Shown: positions 1-8,829, counted from the stretch's first letter. The stretch is 64,000 nucleotides of DNA from Thermus caldilimi (GCF_004684245.1 NZ_CP038452.1:1102796-1166795), one strand, 5' to 3'. Program-made: numbers and translations. Notes: a model not told the origin generated them from the letters alone.

Positions 1-1097
1 CGGCCAGTATGGCCTCCCGGGAAGGGGCCAAGACCCGTTTGGACCTGGCCAAGGAAAGGCTTCTTCCCCTCCTGGAAAGAGCCCCGGAGGCCGTCTTGGT
101 GCGGGCTGGGGAAAGGCCGGAAGCCTATGGCCCCGCCCCCGGCATCGCCCTGAGAACCCGGCTCCTGGCGCTGGAGGCCAAGGACCGGGAGGCCCGGCTG
201 GAGGAGGCCATCGCCCTAGGGCGGAGGCTTCTAAAAGCTCCGGTGCTGGTGGCCACGGATGGCCCCCCGCCCCCTGGGGCGGAGGGGTACATCGGGGTGG
301 GAAGCCCCAGGGAGAACCTGGGGATCGTGGCCGTGGCCCAAGGGTTTCTGGCCTTAGGGAATAGCGCAAGCCGCCCCCTTGTCGCCCAGGTGGAGGTAGG
401 TGGCAGGGTGGAAGAGGTGCGGGTTCCGGCCCGGGGCTTTGCCCAGCTGGAAAACCTTCCCCCCACCTTTACCGCCCGGCTCCTGAATGGAGGTGTCCTG
501 GACTTGGACGACGAAGCGGGCTTCGGCCTAAAGCGGATCGGGGTGGACTACCCCAAGGCCCCTGCCTTGGAAAGGCTCTTCCTCCTTCTGGGGGCGGTTC
601 CTGGGGAGGAGGTGCGGGTGCGCATCGGGGTACCCCAGGGGCTTCCCGACAGGCCTACCCTCTATCTGGCCCCTTCCGGGGGAAACCCTACCCTGGTTCT
701 CCTCACCACCCCCCACCCCCTACTGGAAGGAGTAGCCCTCTTGGGGGAGAGACTCCCCCCACCCCCCAAGCCCCCCGCCCCCTGGCAGCCCCTGGTGGAA
801 GGGGAGGATGGGGTGGGCCTCGTCTACTTGACGGAAAGAGGCCTGTACCTGCCTCCCTTGGCCGCCCTCCAGGAGCGCCCCTTCTTCCCCCTCCTGGTTT
901 ACAACTTCCTCAAACCCTACCGGGAGGTGCGCGCGGGCCTCCTTTCCCCCGGAGAAACCCTCCTGCCCACCCCCGGGCCCAGCTTCCTTCCTTCAAAGCA
1001 GGGAGGGGCAGGCCGGTTCCTCGCCCTCCTCGCTGCCTTGGTGCTCCTTCTCGAAGCCTTTCTCTTCCGCCCCAAACCCCGGGCCCAGGAAGCATAA
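1..1097 (+). CDS. von Willebrand factor A (BatA-like) membrane protein, 5' partial
   Basis: The gene enters from beyond the left edge. The frame is open to base 1, and the codons before the first ATG (base 9) read A-S, giving ...A-S-M-A-S, which looks like the end of a DxSxS MIDAS motif of a vWA domain. The ATG at 9 is therefore probably internal. About 365 residues are visible: the rest of the vWA-like region, a middle beta-rich part, and a single C-terminal hydrophobic segment (about residues 335-355 from the ATG) followed by a short basic tail (FRPKPR). This fits aerotolerance/BatA-type proteins anchored in the inner membrane. The role is unknown. BatA relatives usually travel with a MoxR ATPase and a DUF58 protein; the DUF58 gene in this window lies 46 kb away at 47369. 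Confidence 0.65.
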   Translation, partial: ASMASREGAKTRLDLAKERLLPLLERAPEAVLVRAGERPEAYGPAPGIALRTRLLALEAKDREARLEEAIALGRRLLKAPVLVATDGPPPPGAEGYIGVGSPRENLGIVAVAQGFLALGNSASRPLVAQVEVGGRVEEVRVPARGFAQLENLPPTFTARLLNGGVLDLDDEAGFGLKRIGVDYPKAPALERLFLLLGAVPGEEVRVRIGVPQGLPDRPTLYLAPSGGNPTLVLLTTPHPLLEGVALLGERLPPPPKPPAPWQPLVEGEDGVGLVYLTERGLYLPPLAALQERPFFPLLVYNFLKPYREVRAGLLSPGETLLPTPGPSFLPSKQGGAGRFLALLAALVLLLEAFLFRPKPRAQEA

Positions 1098-1104
1098 TGG
1101 GCCC

Positions 1105-1529
1105 ATGCGCTTCCGTCCTTTTACCGAGCTGGACCTGGACCTCCTCAACCGGGTGGCGGGAAGCCGGCCCTTGAGCCTGGGTGCTGTGCGCTTTTTCGCC
1201 CGCACCGGCCACTCCTTCCTGGCGGAAGGGGGGAGGAGCCCATGGGCTTTGCCCTGGCCCAGGCGGTGTGGCAGGGGGAGGCCACCACGGTCCTCGTCAC
1301 CCGGGTGGAGGGCAGGAGCCAGGCCGTCCTGGAGGGCCTCCTGGCTGCGGTGGTGAAAAGCGCCTACGACGCCGGGGTTTACGAGGTGGCCCTGCACCTG
1401 GACCCCACACGGGAGGACCTTCAAAGAGCCTTGCAGGCCCAGGGCTTCGCCATCGGGCCCCTGGTGCTGGCGGTGCGGGTCCTGGGGAGCCGGGGGCAAA
1501 GGGGGGAAACCCGGGGCGTCCTAGAATAG
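1105..1529 (+). pseudogene. DUF1999 acetyltransferase-fold protein, interrupted by a -1 frameshift
   Basis: Two reading frames together make one protein. 1105 onward gives MRFRPFTELDLDLLNRVAGS...TGHSFLAE. The continuation, MGFALAQAVWQGEATTVLVTR...GETRGVLE, is in another frame and ends at the TAG at 1527-1529. The product closely resembles the Thermus DUF1999 family, which has a GNAT-like fold (from memory, about 140 residues). The break falls at a run of six G (1228-1233); a seventh G would give FLAEGGEEPMGFALAQ and restore a full-length protein. It may be a sequencing undercall, a real mutation or a slippage site. It follows the vWA gene by 7 bases. Confidence 0.75.
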
Positions 1530-1534
1530 GGACC

Positions 1535-1744
1535 ATGAACCGGGTTCTCATCGGCATCCGGGGAGAGCCTACCCCCGAGGGGATGGAGCGGATCCTTAGG
1601 GCGTTGCGGGACCTCGAGGGCACCTCCCAGGTCCAGGCCACCGGCCCCACCCAGGTCCTGGTGGAGTACGACCCTCAGGTTCTCACGGTGATGGACCTTC
1701 TCCGCACCATCCGGGAACAGGGCTTCCTGGCAGGCATGCTTTAG
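1535..1744 (+). CDS. Small HMA-like (ferredoxin-fold) protein
   Basis: This 69-residue protein is predicted from the ATG at 1535, five bases after the DUF1999 stop. The pattern (N-terminal strand MNRVLIGIRG, helix ERILRALRDLEG, strands VQATGPTQVLVEYDP, helix TVMDLLRTIREQGFLAG) matches a heavy-metal-associated domain. The metal-binding CxxC is absent: there is no cysteine in the protein. Metal transport is therefore not supported, and a regulatory or protein-binding role is only a guess. Confidence 0.6.
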   Translation: MNRVLIGIRGEPTPEGMERILRALRDLEGTSQVQATGPTQVLVEYDPQVLTVMDLLRTIREQGFLAGML

Positions 1745-1780
1745 CGTCCCCAAGAGATAGACTGGTACCCGAGGTGCCCC

Positions 1781-2938
1781 ATGCTGGACTTCTACGCCCT
1801 GGAAGACCTCCTCACCCCGGAGGAAAAGGAGATTAGGAAGGCCGCCCGCCGCTTCCTGGAAAAGGAGGCCCTGCCCTTTATCCGCGACTGGTGGGAGGAA
1901 GGGGTCTTCCCCACCCACCTCATCCCCCGGTTCGCGGAGCTGGGCTTCCTAGGACCCACCCTGCCCCCGGAGTACGGGGGGGCAGGGGTTTCTAGCGCCG
2001 CCTACGGCCTCATCGCCTACGAGCTAGAAAGGGTGGACTCGGGGCTCAGGAGCTTCGTGAGCGTGCAGAGCTCCTTGGTCATGTACCCCATCTACGCCTT
2101 CGGGAGCGAGGAGCAGAAGCGGGAGTTCCTGCCCAAACTGGCCCGGGGGGAGATGGTGGGCTGCTTCGGCCTCACCGAGCCCGACGGGGGGTCGGACCCC
2201 TACGGCAACATGAAGACCAAGGCCCGCCGGGAAGGAGACATCTGGGTGCTGAACGGCACCAAGATGTGGATCACCAACGGCAACCTGGCCCATATCGCCA
2301 TCGTCTGGGCCAAGGACGAGGAGGGGCGGGTTCTGGGCTTCATCGTCCCCACCGACACCCCAGGCTTCCAGGCCCGGGAGGTGAAGCACAAGATGAGCCT
2401 AAGGGCCTCGGTGACCAGCGAGCTCATCCTGGAGGAGGTGCGGGTGCCCGAATCCCTGCGCCTGCCCAAGGCGGAGGGGCTCAAGGCCCCCCTCTCCTGC
2501 CTCACCCAGGCCCGCTTCGGCATCGCCTGGGGGGTCCTGGGGGCCCTGGAGGCGGTCTATACCGAGGCGGTGGAGTTCGCCAAGAGCCGAAGCACCTTCG
2601 GCGAGCCCATCGCCAAAAAGCAGCTGGTACAGGCCAAGCTGGCGGAGATGCTGGCCGACCACACGGAGGGGCTACTTCTCGCCTGGCGCCTGGCCCGGCT
2701 CAAGGACGAGGGGAAGCTCAAGCCGGCCCAGGTTTCCCTGGCCAAGCGGCAGAACGTGATGAAGGCCCTCAAAGCAGCCCGCCTGGCCCGGGACATCCTG
2801 GGGGGAAGCGGCATCACCCTGGAGTACCACGCCATCCGCCACATGCTGAACCTGGAAACCGTCTACACCTACGAGGGCACCCACGATATCCACACCCTGG
2901 TCCTGGGGCGGGAGGCCACGGGGCTGAACGCCTTTTAG
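1781..2938 (+). CDS. Acyl-CoA dehydrogenase, glutaryl-CoA-dehydrogenase-like
   Basis: A 385-residue FAD enzyme of the acyl-CoA dehydrogenase family. N-terminal helical domain, a middle beta domain with CFGLTEPDGGSDP and WITNG, and the C-terminal helical domain with RSTFGEPI and ILGGSGITLEYH are all present. The YEGTHDIHTLVLGR signature near residue 363 carries the likely catalytic Glu (about E364), in the position and context typical of glutaryl-CoA dehydrogenases. The expected reaction is oxidation and decarboxylation of glutaryl-CoA to crotonyl-CoA in lysine or aromatic degradation; another short-chain acyl-CoA is possible. The start ATG is 36 bases after the small HMA-like gene, and holA follows by 3 bases. 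Confidence 0.85.
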   Translation: MLDFYALEDLLTPEEKEIRKAARRFLEKEALPFIRDWWEEGVFPTHLIPRFAELGFLGPTLPPEYGGAGVSSAAYGLIAYELERVDSGLRSFVSVQSSLVMYPIYAFGSEEQKREFLPKLARGEMVGCFGLTEPDGGSDPYGNMKTKARREGDIWVLNGTKMWITNGNLAHIAIVWAKDEEGRVLGFIVPTDTPGFQAREVKHKMSLRASVTSELILEEVRVPESLRLPKAEGLKAPLSCLTQARFGIAWGVLGALEAVYTEAVEFAKSRSTFGEPIAKKQLVQAKLAEMLADHTEGLLLAWRLARLKDEGKLKPAQVSLAKRQNVMKALKAARLARDILGGSGITLEYHAIRHMLNLETVYTYEGTHDIHTLVLGREATGLNAF

Positions 2939-2941
2939 AGC

Positions 2942-3841
2942 ATGATCATCGCCTTTACGGGGGATCCCTTTCTGGCCAAGGAGGCCCTCCTCCAGGAGGC
3001 TTCCCTTCGGGGCCTCACCCACTTCACCGAGCCTACGCCCGAGGCCCTGGCGGAGGCCCTAAGCCCCGGGCTTTTCGGGCAAGCCGGGGCCATGCTGGAC
3101 CTGAGGGAGGTGAGCGACGGGGAGTGGAAGGGGTTAAAGCCCCTCCTGGAAAGCGCCCCCGAGGAGGTGGCCGTGCTCCTCCTTGACCCCAAGCCCACCA
3201 CCGCCCGGGCCGCCTTCTACCGCACCCGGGAAAGGCGGGACTTTCCTACCCCGAAGGGCAAGGACCTCGTCCGCCACCTGGAAAACCGGGCCAAGCGACT
3301 GGGGTTCAGGCTACCCGCCGGCATCGCCCACTACCTGGCCTCCCTGGAAGGGGACCTCGAGGCCCTGGAACGGGAGATGGAGAAGCTCGCCCTCCTTTCC
3401 CCGCCCCTCAGCCTGGAAAAGGTGGAAAGGGTAGTGGCCCTAAAGCCCCCCGTGAGCGGATTCGACCTGGTGCGGGCGGTTTTGGAAAGGGATGCCAAGG
3501 CCGCCTTCCGCCACCTTAGGCGGCTAAGGGAGGAGGGGGAGGAGCCCCTAAGGCTCCTTGGGGCCTTCGCCTGGCAGTTTTCCCTTCTGGCCAGGGCCTG
3601 GATGCTCCTCGAGGAACACCCCAGGCCCACCGAGGCCGACCTCACCCGCCTCGAGGCCCACCCCTACGCGGCCAAAAGGGCCCTGGAGCTGGCTCGAGGC
3701 CTCCCCAAGCAAGCCCTCGAGGCCAGCCTGGACGCCCTGATCCAGGCGGAGCGCCGGGCCAAAGAGGGCAAGGATCCCTGGCTGGCCCTGGAAAGAGTGG
3801 TCTACACCCTCCTTCACCTCACCCCGGCAGAACCTGCGTGA
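2942..3841 (+). CDS. holA: DNA polymerase III delta subunit
   Basis: This 299-residue protein has the HolA pattern: N-terminal MIIAFTGDPFLAKEALLQEA, a degenerate AAA+ core with VAVLLLDPKP, a lid region with PAGIAHYLASLEGDLEALEREMEKLALL, and a C-terminal collar domain with LLGAFAWQFSLLARAWMLLEE. HolA opens the beta clamp in the clamp-loader complex and has no ATPase motif of its own, as here. It starts 3 bases after the acyl-CoA dehydrogenase stop, so it is probably cotranscribed. A short dyad (AGGGAA-TTC-TTCCCT, 3863-3877) lies after its stop. Confidence 0.9.
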   Translation: MIIAFTGDPFLAKEALLQEASLRGLTHFTEPTPEALAEALSPGLFGQAGAMLDLREVSDGEWKGLKPLLESAPEEVAVLLLDPKPTTARAAFYRTRERRDFPTPKGKDLVRHLENRAKRLGFRLPAGIAHYLASLEGDLEALEREMEKLALLSPPLSLEKVERVVALKPPVSGFDLVRAVLERDAKAAFRHLRRLREEGEEPLRLLGAFAWQFSLLARAWMLLEEHPRPTEADLTRLEAHPYAAKRALELARGLPKQALEASLDALIQAERRAKEGKDPWLALERVVYTLLHLTPAEPA

Positions 3842-3883
3842 CACCCCCCAAAGGAGTCCTACAGGGAATTCTTCCCTAAGGAG

Positions 3884-3912
3884 TTGACCCGCGGGTCAGT
3901 CCTGGGTTAGCC
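3884..3912 (+). promoter_or_regulatory. Promoter of tldDE with an overlapping palindromic operator
   Basis: TTGACC (3884-3889) and TTAGCC (3907-3912) are separated by 17 bases, with the tldD ATG at 3920. This is a leaderless or near-leaderless arrangement. A perfect 14-base palindrome, TGACCCGCGGGTCA (3885-3898), overlaps the -35 box. From memory it fits the TGACCCNNKGGTCA consensus described for the Thermus TetR-family repressor SbtR. Confidence 0.7.
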
Positions 3913-3919
3913 TCCTTGC

Positions 3920-5314
3920 ATGCTCAGCCCAGACCTGGTAGAAACCGTCCTACGGCAAGCCTTGGAGGGCGGGGCTGACTTCGCCGAGATCTATGCGGAG
4001 CGTTCCCGGAAGCGGCGCATGACCGTGCGTTCGGGCCGCCTGGAGGAGGCCATCTCTGGCCTGGACTACGGAGCGGGCCTCCGCCTCTTCTTTGGCACCG
4101 AGGTGGTCTACGCCTACACCAACCAGCTCACCCGCGAAGGCCTCCTGGAAGCCCTGGAAACCCTCCTCCGGGCCAAGGGAGCCCTGGGGCAGGTGGACGA
4201 GCGGGGTGCCGGGGGCCTGGACTTCCGCAAAGCTTCCCCCAAAGGCCTCCACACCCCCAAGGTACCCTACGGGGAAAAGGACAAGCGCTACCGTCTGGAA
4301 AGGCTTCTGGAGGCAGAGGCCGGCGCCAGGATCGCCCCGGAGATCAGACAGGTGGAGGCCAGCCTCCAGGAGTGGGAGCAAGAAGTCCTGATCGCCAACA
4401 CGGAGGGCACGTGGGCCGAGGAAAAGAGGGTCCGCACCCGGCTTTTTGTGCTGGCGGTGGCCCAAGAGGGCACGGAGGTGCAGACGGGCTACGCGGCCCC
4501 CGGCAAGAGCGTGGGCCTGGAACTCTTTGACCTCTTCCCCCCCAAGGAGGTGGGGGCCAAGGCCGCCCGCCAGGCCCTCACCAACCTGCGGGCCAAGCCC
4601 GCCCCCGCCGGGACCATGCCCGTGGTGGTGGGAAACGCCTTCGGCGGGGTCATTTTCCACGAGGCCCTGGGCCATCTTTTGGAAACCACCAGCGTAGCCA
4701 AGAAGGCCAGCGTCCTGGCCGATAGGCTTGGGGAGGAGGTGGCAAGCCCTGCGGTCACCTACATCGACGATGGCACCCTCCCCCACGCCTGGGGTTCCAC
4801 GGAGGTGGACGACGAGGGCCGCCCCACGGAGCGCACGGTGCTGATCGAAAGGGGCATCCTCAAAAGCTACATGGTGGACCGCCTGGGCCACCTTCTCACC
4901 GGCTATCCCATGACCGGCTCGGGCCGCAGGCAGGACTACACCTTCGCTCCCACCTCCCGCATGCGCAACACCTTCATCGCCCCGGGGGACAAGGAGGTGG
5001 AAGACCTCATCGCCAGCGTGGAGTTCGGCCTCTACGCCAAGGAGTTAGGAGGTGGACAGGTGAAGCCGGGCTCCGGGGAGTACAACTTCGCCGTGCAGGA
5101 GGGGTACCTCATCCGCAAGGGGCGCCTCGAGGAGCCGGTGCGCGGGGCCATGCTGGTGGGCAAGGGGCCGGAAACCATCCGGAAGGTGGTGGCCGTGGCC
5201 AAGGACTGGGAAAACGCCCCCGGGATGTGCGGGAGCCTATCGGGGATGGTGCCTGTGGAGGTGGGCCAGCCCCATGTGCTGGTCTCGGAGATCGTGGTGG
5301 GGGGTAGGGCATGA
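3920..5314 (+). CDS. tldD: Metalloprotease TldD
   Basis: A 464-residue member of the TldD/PmbA family. The zinc-binding HEALGH motif (HExxxH, near residue 247, in GGVIFHEALGHLLETTSVAKK) is intact, marking this as the catalytic subunit. TldD and TldE form a heterodimeric peptidase that degrades unfolded or leader-bearing peptides. Conserved downstream blocks YIDDGTLPHAWGSTEVDDEG and GMCGSLSGMVPVEVGQP are present. The gene overlaps tldE by four bases (ATGA at 5311), so the two are translationally coupled. Its promoter carries a candidate operator (see 3884-3912). Confidence 0.9.
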   Translation: MLSPDLVETVLRQALEGGADFAEIYAERSRKRRMTVRSGRLEEAISGLDYGAGLRLFFGTEVVYAYTNQLTREGLLEALETLLRAKGALGQVDERGAGGLDFRKASPKGLHTPKVPYGEKDKRYRLERLLEAEAGARIAPEIRQVEASLQEWEQEVLIANTEGTWAEEKRVRTRLFVLAVAQEGTEVQTGYAAPGKSVGLELFDLFPPKEVGAKAARQALTNLRAKPAPAGTMPVVVGNAFGGVIFHEALGHLLETTSVAKKASVLADRLGEEVASPAVTYIDDGTLPHAWGSTEVDDEGRPTERTVLIERGILKSYMVDRLGHLLTGYPMTGSGRRQDYTFAPTSRMRNTFIAPGDKEVEDLIASVEFGLYAKELGGGQVKPGSGEYNFAVQEGYLIRKGRLEEPVRGAMLVGKGPETIRKVVAVAKDWENAPGMCGSLSGMVPVEVGQPHVLVSEIVVGGRA

Positions 5315-6621
5315 CGCTGGAGGAAGCCAAGCGCTACCTGTTAAGGCGCGCAAGGGAACTGGGCCTTCAGGCGGAGGTCCTCTTCCAGGAGGAGCGGGAG
5401 CTTTCTTTAAGGGCCCGGCAGGGCATCCTAGAGGAGATCAAGGAGGCCCGCCAGGGGGGAATCGGCCTCCGGGTGGTGGCCCAGGGACGCATGGGCTACG
5501 CCTACACGGAAGAGCTTTCCCAGGAGGCCTTAGAGTGGGCCCTATCGGAGGCCAGGGATAACGCCCTTCTTGCCGACAAGGAAAGCTTCATCCCCCCGGG
5601 CCAAACTCTGGGAAGCCACGATCTTCTGGGGGAGGGCCTCTCCGCTCCCCTGGAAACCAAGAAACAAAGCGCCCTGGAACTGGAAAGGGCCTTGCGGGAG
5701 GACCCCCGCACCCGAAGCGTCCTCATGGGGAGCTACATGGAAAAGGAGGTCCGGGTGGCCCTCTCCAGCACCTTAGGGACCGAGGGTGCCTTCCGCACTG
5801 GGCTTGCTGGGATGGGGGGGAGTCTGGTGATGGGGGATGGCCCAAGCCTCAAGCAAGGTTGGGACTTCAAGCTGGCCAAGGAGTTTCACCTCCTGGACCC
5901 CGGCCGCACCGCTTTGGAAATCCGGGAGAAAACCGCAAGGCACTTAAACGCCAGGCCCCTTCCCACCGGCCGCTACCGGGCCTACCTGGAGCCCAAGGCC
6001 ATGGCAGGGCTTCTCCTGGTGCTTTCCCGCTCCCTTTCCGCCAAAAGCGCCCTCGAGGGCAAAAGCCGTCTCTTAAACCGGCTTGGGGAACGGATCGCCT
6101 CAGAATGGGTCACCCTGGTGGACGACCCCACCCTGGAAAAGGGCCTCCTTTCCCGCCCCTTTGACGCCGAGGGTACCCCGGCCCGGCGCACGGTGGTGGT
6201 GGAGAAGGGAATCTTCAAAACCTTCCTGCACAACGCGGAAACCGCCAGAACCCTGAGCCAGGAGAACACCGGCCACGCCTTCCGCACCTACCGCGGGATT
6301 CTGGACGTGGCCCCCACGAACCTTTACCTGGAACCGGTGGGCAACCTGCGCCTGGAAAAGGGTGTCTTGATAACCGAGTTCATGGGCCTCCACGCCGGGG
6401 CCAACCCCGTGAGCCTGGACTTCTCCCTGCAGGCCCTGGGGCTTTGGGTGGAGGAGGGGGAGGCGCGGTACGCGGTGGAAAACTTCGCCGTGGCCGGGAA
6501 CCTCCTGGAGCTCCTTCAGGCCATCGAGGGCCTGGGGGACCGGCTGGAATGGGAGGTGATGGGAGCCGCCTTCGGAAGCCCCTTGGTGGCGGTGGCGGAG
6601 CTTTCCTTTGCCGGAGCCTAG
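5311..6621 (+). CDS. pmbA: TldE/PmbA metalloprotease partner subunit
   Basis: A 436-residue TldD/PmbA-family protein without the HExxxH motif; the equivalent region reads MAGLLLVLSRSLSAKSALEG. That is the expected difference between TldE and TldD. It is the non-catalytic half of the TldD-TldE heterodimer, with the conserved block SEWVTLVDDPTLEKGLLSRP and the C-terminal MGAAFGSPLVAVAELSFAG. It overlaps tldD by four bases. Confidence 0.88.
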   Translation: MTLEEAKRYLLRRARELGLQAEVLFQEERELSLRARQGILEEIKEARQGGIGLRVVAQGRMGYAYTEELSQEALEWALSEARDNALLADKESFIPPGQTLGSHDLLGEGLSAPLETKKQSALELERALREDPRTRSVLMGSYMEKEVRVALSSTLGTEGAFRTGLAGMGGSLVMGDGPSLKQGWDFKLAKEFHLLDPGRTALEIREKTARHLNARPLPTGRYRAYLEPKAMAGLLLVLSRSLSAKSALEGKSRLLNRLGERIASEWVTLVDDPTLEKGLLSRPFDAEGTPARRTVVVEKGIFKTFLHNAETARTLSQENTGHAFRTYRGILDVAPTNLYLEPVGNLRLEKGVLITEFMGLHAGANPVSLDFSLQALGLWVEEGEARYAVENFAVAGNLLELLQAIEGLGDRLEWEVMGAAFGSPLVAVAELSFAGA

Positions 6622-6644
6622 CGTAAAGCAACTAAGCTGAAGGC

Positions 6645-6896
6645 ATGGCTACGGTCACCATCAGCCCCAAATACCAGATCACCCTACCCGCCGAGGTTCG
6701 GCAGGCCTTGCTCCATCCCGGGGAAAAGCGCCTGGTGGAAGTGGTGGGGGGAGAAATCCGCCTACGCTCCTGGCGCCCACCGGTGCGACAGCTTGTGCGG
6801 GAACTTCTCCAAGCCTATCCCGAGGAAGCCGAGGCCGTGGGAAAGGCCACGGGGCACGACGCGGTGGGCTATATCCGGAAACTGCGCAAGGGATGA
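6645..6896 (+). CDS. AbrB/MazE-type antitoxin
   Basis: An 83-residue protein that starts with a SpoVT-AbrB swapped-hairpin DNA-binding domain (MATVTISPKYQITLPAEVRQALLHPGEKRLVEVVGGEIRLRS), followed by a C-terminal helix likely to wrap the toxin. It begins 23 bases after pmbA and overlaps a PIN-domain reading frame by four bases (ATGA at 6893), the usual order of a VapBC-type pair. As the partner is truncated (6893-7072), this is probably an orphaned antitoxin. Autoregulation is typical of the family but no operator was identified. Confidence 0.8.
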   Translation: MATVTISPKYQITLPAEVRQALLHPGEKRLVEVVGGEIRLRSWRPPVRQLVRELLQAYPEEAEAVGKATGHDAVGYIRKLRKG

Positions 6897-7072
6897 TCAG
6901 CCTGGACACCAACATCCTCTTCGCTGCCCTGGACCGCCAAAACGCTCAACACGAGAAGGCCATCTCCCTGCTGGACGAGCTATCCCGGGAGATTCTTTTC
7001 GTTAGCCCCCCGGTTTACGTTGAACTTCGCGCCGGGCAAGGGTGGCCCCCTGAGCTCGAGGTGGTGCCCTGA
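6893..7072 (+). pseudogene. PIN-domain toxin (VapC-like), C-terminally truncated
   Basis: The ATG at 6893 opens a 59-residue frame starting MISLDTNILFAALDRQNAQH, the first strand and catalytic Asp (D5) of a PIN ribonuclease, followed by VSPPVYVELRAG with the second conserved acid. PIN toxins run to about 130 residues; the third and fourth acidic residues and most of the fold are missing. The frame ends at the TGA at 7070-7072, whose last base is the A of the next gene's ATG. A deletion that fused the toxin remnant to the dehydrogenase gene is the simplest explanation, and ribonuclease activity is unlikely. Confidence 0.7.
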
Positions 7073-8016
7073 TGCCCAAGGGAAAAATCTTTGTGACCCG
7101 CAGCCTTCCGGAAAAGACCTTGGACCGTTTACGGGAAAAGGGTTACCCGGTGGAGGTCCACGAGGGGCTTTTCCTCCCTCGGGAAGACCTCCTCAAGAGG
7201 GTAGAGGGAGCGATAGGCCTCATCCCCACCGTGGAGGACCGTATCGACGCCGAGGTGATGGACCGAGCCCCGGAACTAAAGGTCATCGCCTGCTACAGCG
7301 TGGGGGTGGATCACGTGGACCTCGAGGCGGCCAAAGCCCGGGGCATCCGCGTGACCCACACCCCCGGGGTGCTCACCGAGGCCACCGCTGACCTCACCTT
7401 GGCCCTGCTCCTGGCGGTGGCCAGGCGGGTGGTGGAGGGAGTGGACTATGCCCGAAGGGGCCTTTGGCGGGCCTGGCATCCCGAACTCCTTCTGGGGATG
7501 GACCTCCAGGGCGCTACCCTGGGCATCGTGGGCATGGGCCACATCGGCCAGGCGATGGCCAAAAGGGCCGAGGCCTTCGGGATGAAGGTGGTCTATACGA
7601 GCCGTGCTCCAAAGCCCCTCCCCTACCCTCACCTTTCCCTGGAGGAACTTCTGGCCACATCCGACATCGTGAGCCTCCACACCCCCTTGACCCCCGAGAC
7701 CCACCGCCTCATGAACCGGGAAAGGCTTTTCGCCATGAGGCCGGGAAGCATCCTGATCAACACCGCCCGGGGAGGCCTGGTGGACACGGAGGCCCTGGTG
7801 GAGGCCTTAAAGGGACAACTTTTCGGAGCCGGCCTGGACGTCACCGATCCCGAGCCCTTGCCCCCAGGGCATCCCCTTTACACCCTGCCCAACGCCGTCA
7901 TCACCCCCCACATCGGCTCGGCAGGAAGGCGAACCCGGGAACACATGGCGGAGATGGCGGTGGCGAACCTCCTCGCCGTTCTGGAAGGCCGAGAGCCCCC
8001 AAACCCGGTAGTATGA
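7072..8016 (+). CDS. D-2-hydroxyacid dehydrogenase (glyoxylate/hydroxypyruvate reductase-like)
   Basis: A 314-residue NAD(P)-dependent dehydrogenase. The Rossmann motif [16 protein letters not shown], the signature [13 protein letters not shown] with the catalytic Arg, a [19 protein letters not shown] block with the Glu-containing loop, and [15 protein letters not shown] with the catalytic His are all present. The family reduces glyoxylate, hydroxypyruvate or related 2-keto acids. Its ATG shares one base with the stop of the truncated PIN frame, and the permease after it overlaps by four bases. Upstream promoter signals may have been lost with the toxin deletion. Confidence 0.85.
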   Translation: MPKGKIFVTRSLPEKTLDRLREKGYPVEVHEGLFLPREDLLKRVEGAIGLIPTVEDRIDAEVMDRAPELKVIACYSVGVDHVDLEAAKARGIRVTHTPGVLTEATADLTLALLLAVARRVVEGVDYARRGLWRAWHPELLLGMDLQGATLGIVGMGHIGQAMAKRAEAFGMKVVYTSRAPKPLPYPHLSLEELLATSDIVSLHTPLTPETHRLMNRERLFAMRPGSILINTARGGLVDTEALVEALKGQLFGAGLDVTDPEPLPPGHPLYTLPNAVITPHIGSAGRRTREHMAEMAVANLLAVLEGREPPNPVV

Positions 8017-8768
8017 GTCCCATGAGCTTTCTCATCGGCGTCCTGGGGGGAGGCTTCGGCGGCCTTGTGGGGCTTGGGGGAGGCGTGGTCATGATCCCCC
8101 TCATGGTGGGGGTTTTCAAGCTTTCCCAGCACAAGGCCCACGGCACCAGTCTGGTGGCGGTCTTCTTCACTGGGCTCATGGGAGCCCTCACCTACGGGCT
8201 CCAGGGGTCCTTGAACCTTAAGGCCGCCTTGTTTTTAGCGGCCACCGCCATCCTCACCGCCCGCCTAGGGGCCCGCTACGCCCACAGCCTGCCTGAGGCG
8301 GAACTCAAGCGGGCCTTCGGCCTCTTCCTCCTCCTGGTGGCCTTTCTGCTCCTCCTGAAGCCCTACCTGGCCCCGGTGGGCTTGGTCCGTGGAGAGGCGT
8401 TGCAGGATTTGGCCCTCTTGGTAGCCGGGGGCCTCACCGGCTTCCTCTCGGGCATGATGGGGGTGGGAGGAGGGACCATCATGGTCCCGGCCATGGTCCT
8501 GGTCTTGGGCATGGACCAGCACACCGCCCAGGGCACGAGCCTCCTCGCCATGGTACCCGCCAGCCTGGTGGGAGCCTATACCCACTACCGCCTGGGCAAC
8601 GTGGATACCCTCCTAGCCCCTGGCCTGGTACCTGGGGTGCTCTTAGGTACCTTTTTGGGAGGCGAGGCCGCCCACTTTCTACCCGAGGCTACCTTACGCC
8701 TGGTCTTCGCCATGGTGCTCTTATGGACTTCCTGGCGGTATCTCCGTCCCTCCAGCAGGAAACGGTGA
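8013..8768 (+). CDS. TauE/SafE (DUF81) family membrane permease
   Basis: The 251-residue product has about eight hydrophobic segments and the internal duplication typical of TauE/SafE. The glycine-rich sequences [18 protein letters not shown] and [19 protein letters not shown] each open a half and are followed by matching HKAHGTSL / QHTAQGTSL motifs. Members export sulfite, sulfoacetate or other organic anions, but the substrate cannot be told here. The ATG at 8013 overlaps the preceding stop (ATGA); an in-frame ATG at 8022 is an alternative. Confidence 0.82.
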   Translation: MSPMSFLIGVLGGGFGGLVGLGGGVVMIPLMVGVFKLSQHKAHGTSLVAVFFTGLMGALTYGLQGSLNLKAALFLAATAILTARLGARYAHSLPEAELKRAFGLFLLLVAFLLLLKPYLAPVGLVRGEALQDLALLVAGGLTGFLSGMMGVGGGTIMVPAMVLVLGMDQHTAQGTSLLAMVPASLVGAYTHYRLGNVDTLLAPGLVPGVLLGTFLGGEAAHFLPEATLRLVFAMVLLWTSWRYLRPSSRKR

Positions 8769-8772
8769 CCTT

Positions 8773-8802
8773 TTGCACTATTCCTCGAGACCAAGGTGGT
8801 CT
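8773..8802. promoter_or_regulatory. Possible promoter region with dyad before the SPW gene
   Basis: A TTGCAC hexamer (8773-8778) lies after the permease stop. Downstream is an interrupted palindrome AGACCA-AGG-TGGTCT (8788-8802) near where a -10 box would fall. No convincing -10 was found at 17 bases. The Shine-Dalgarno GGAGG (8818-8822) precedes the ATG at 8830. Confidence 0.35.
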
Positions 8803-8829
8803 ACCGTAAAGGGGAAAGGAGGTGGGCAA

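Noticed and set aside
1535-1744. Copper chaperone
   Set aside because: The fold resembles HMA but there is no cysteine, so metal delivery is not supported.
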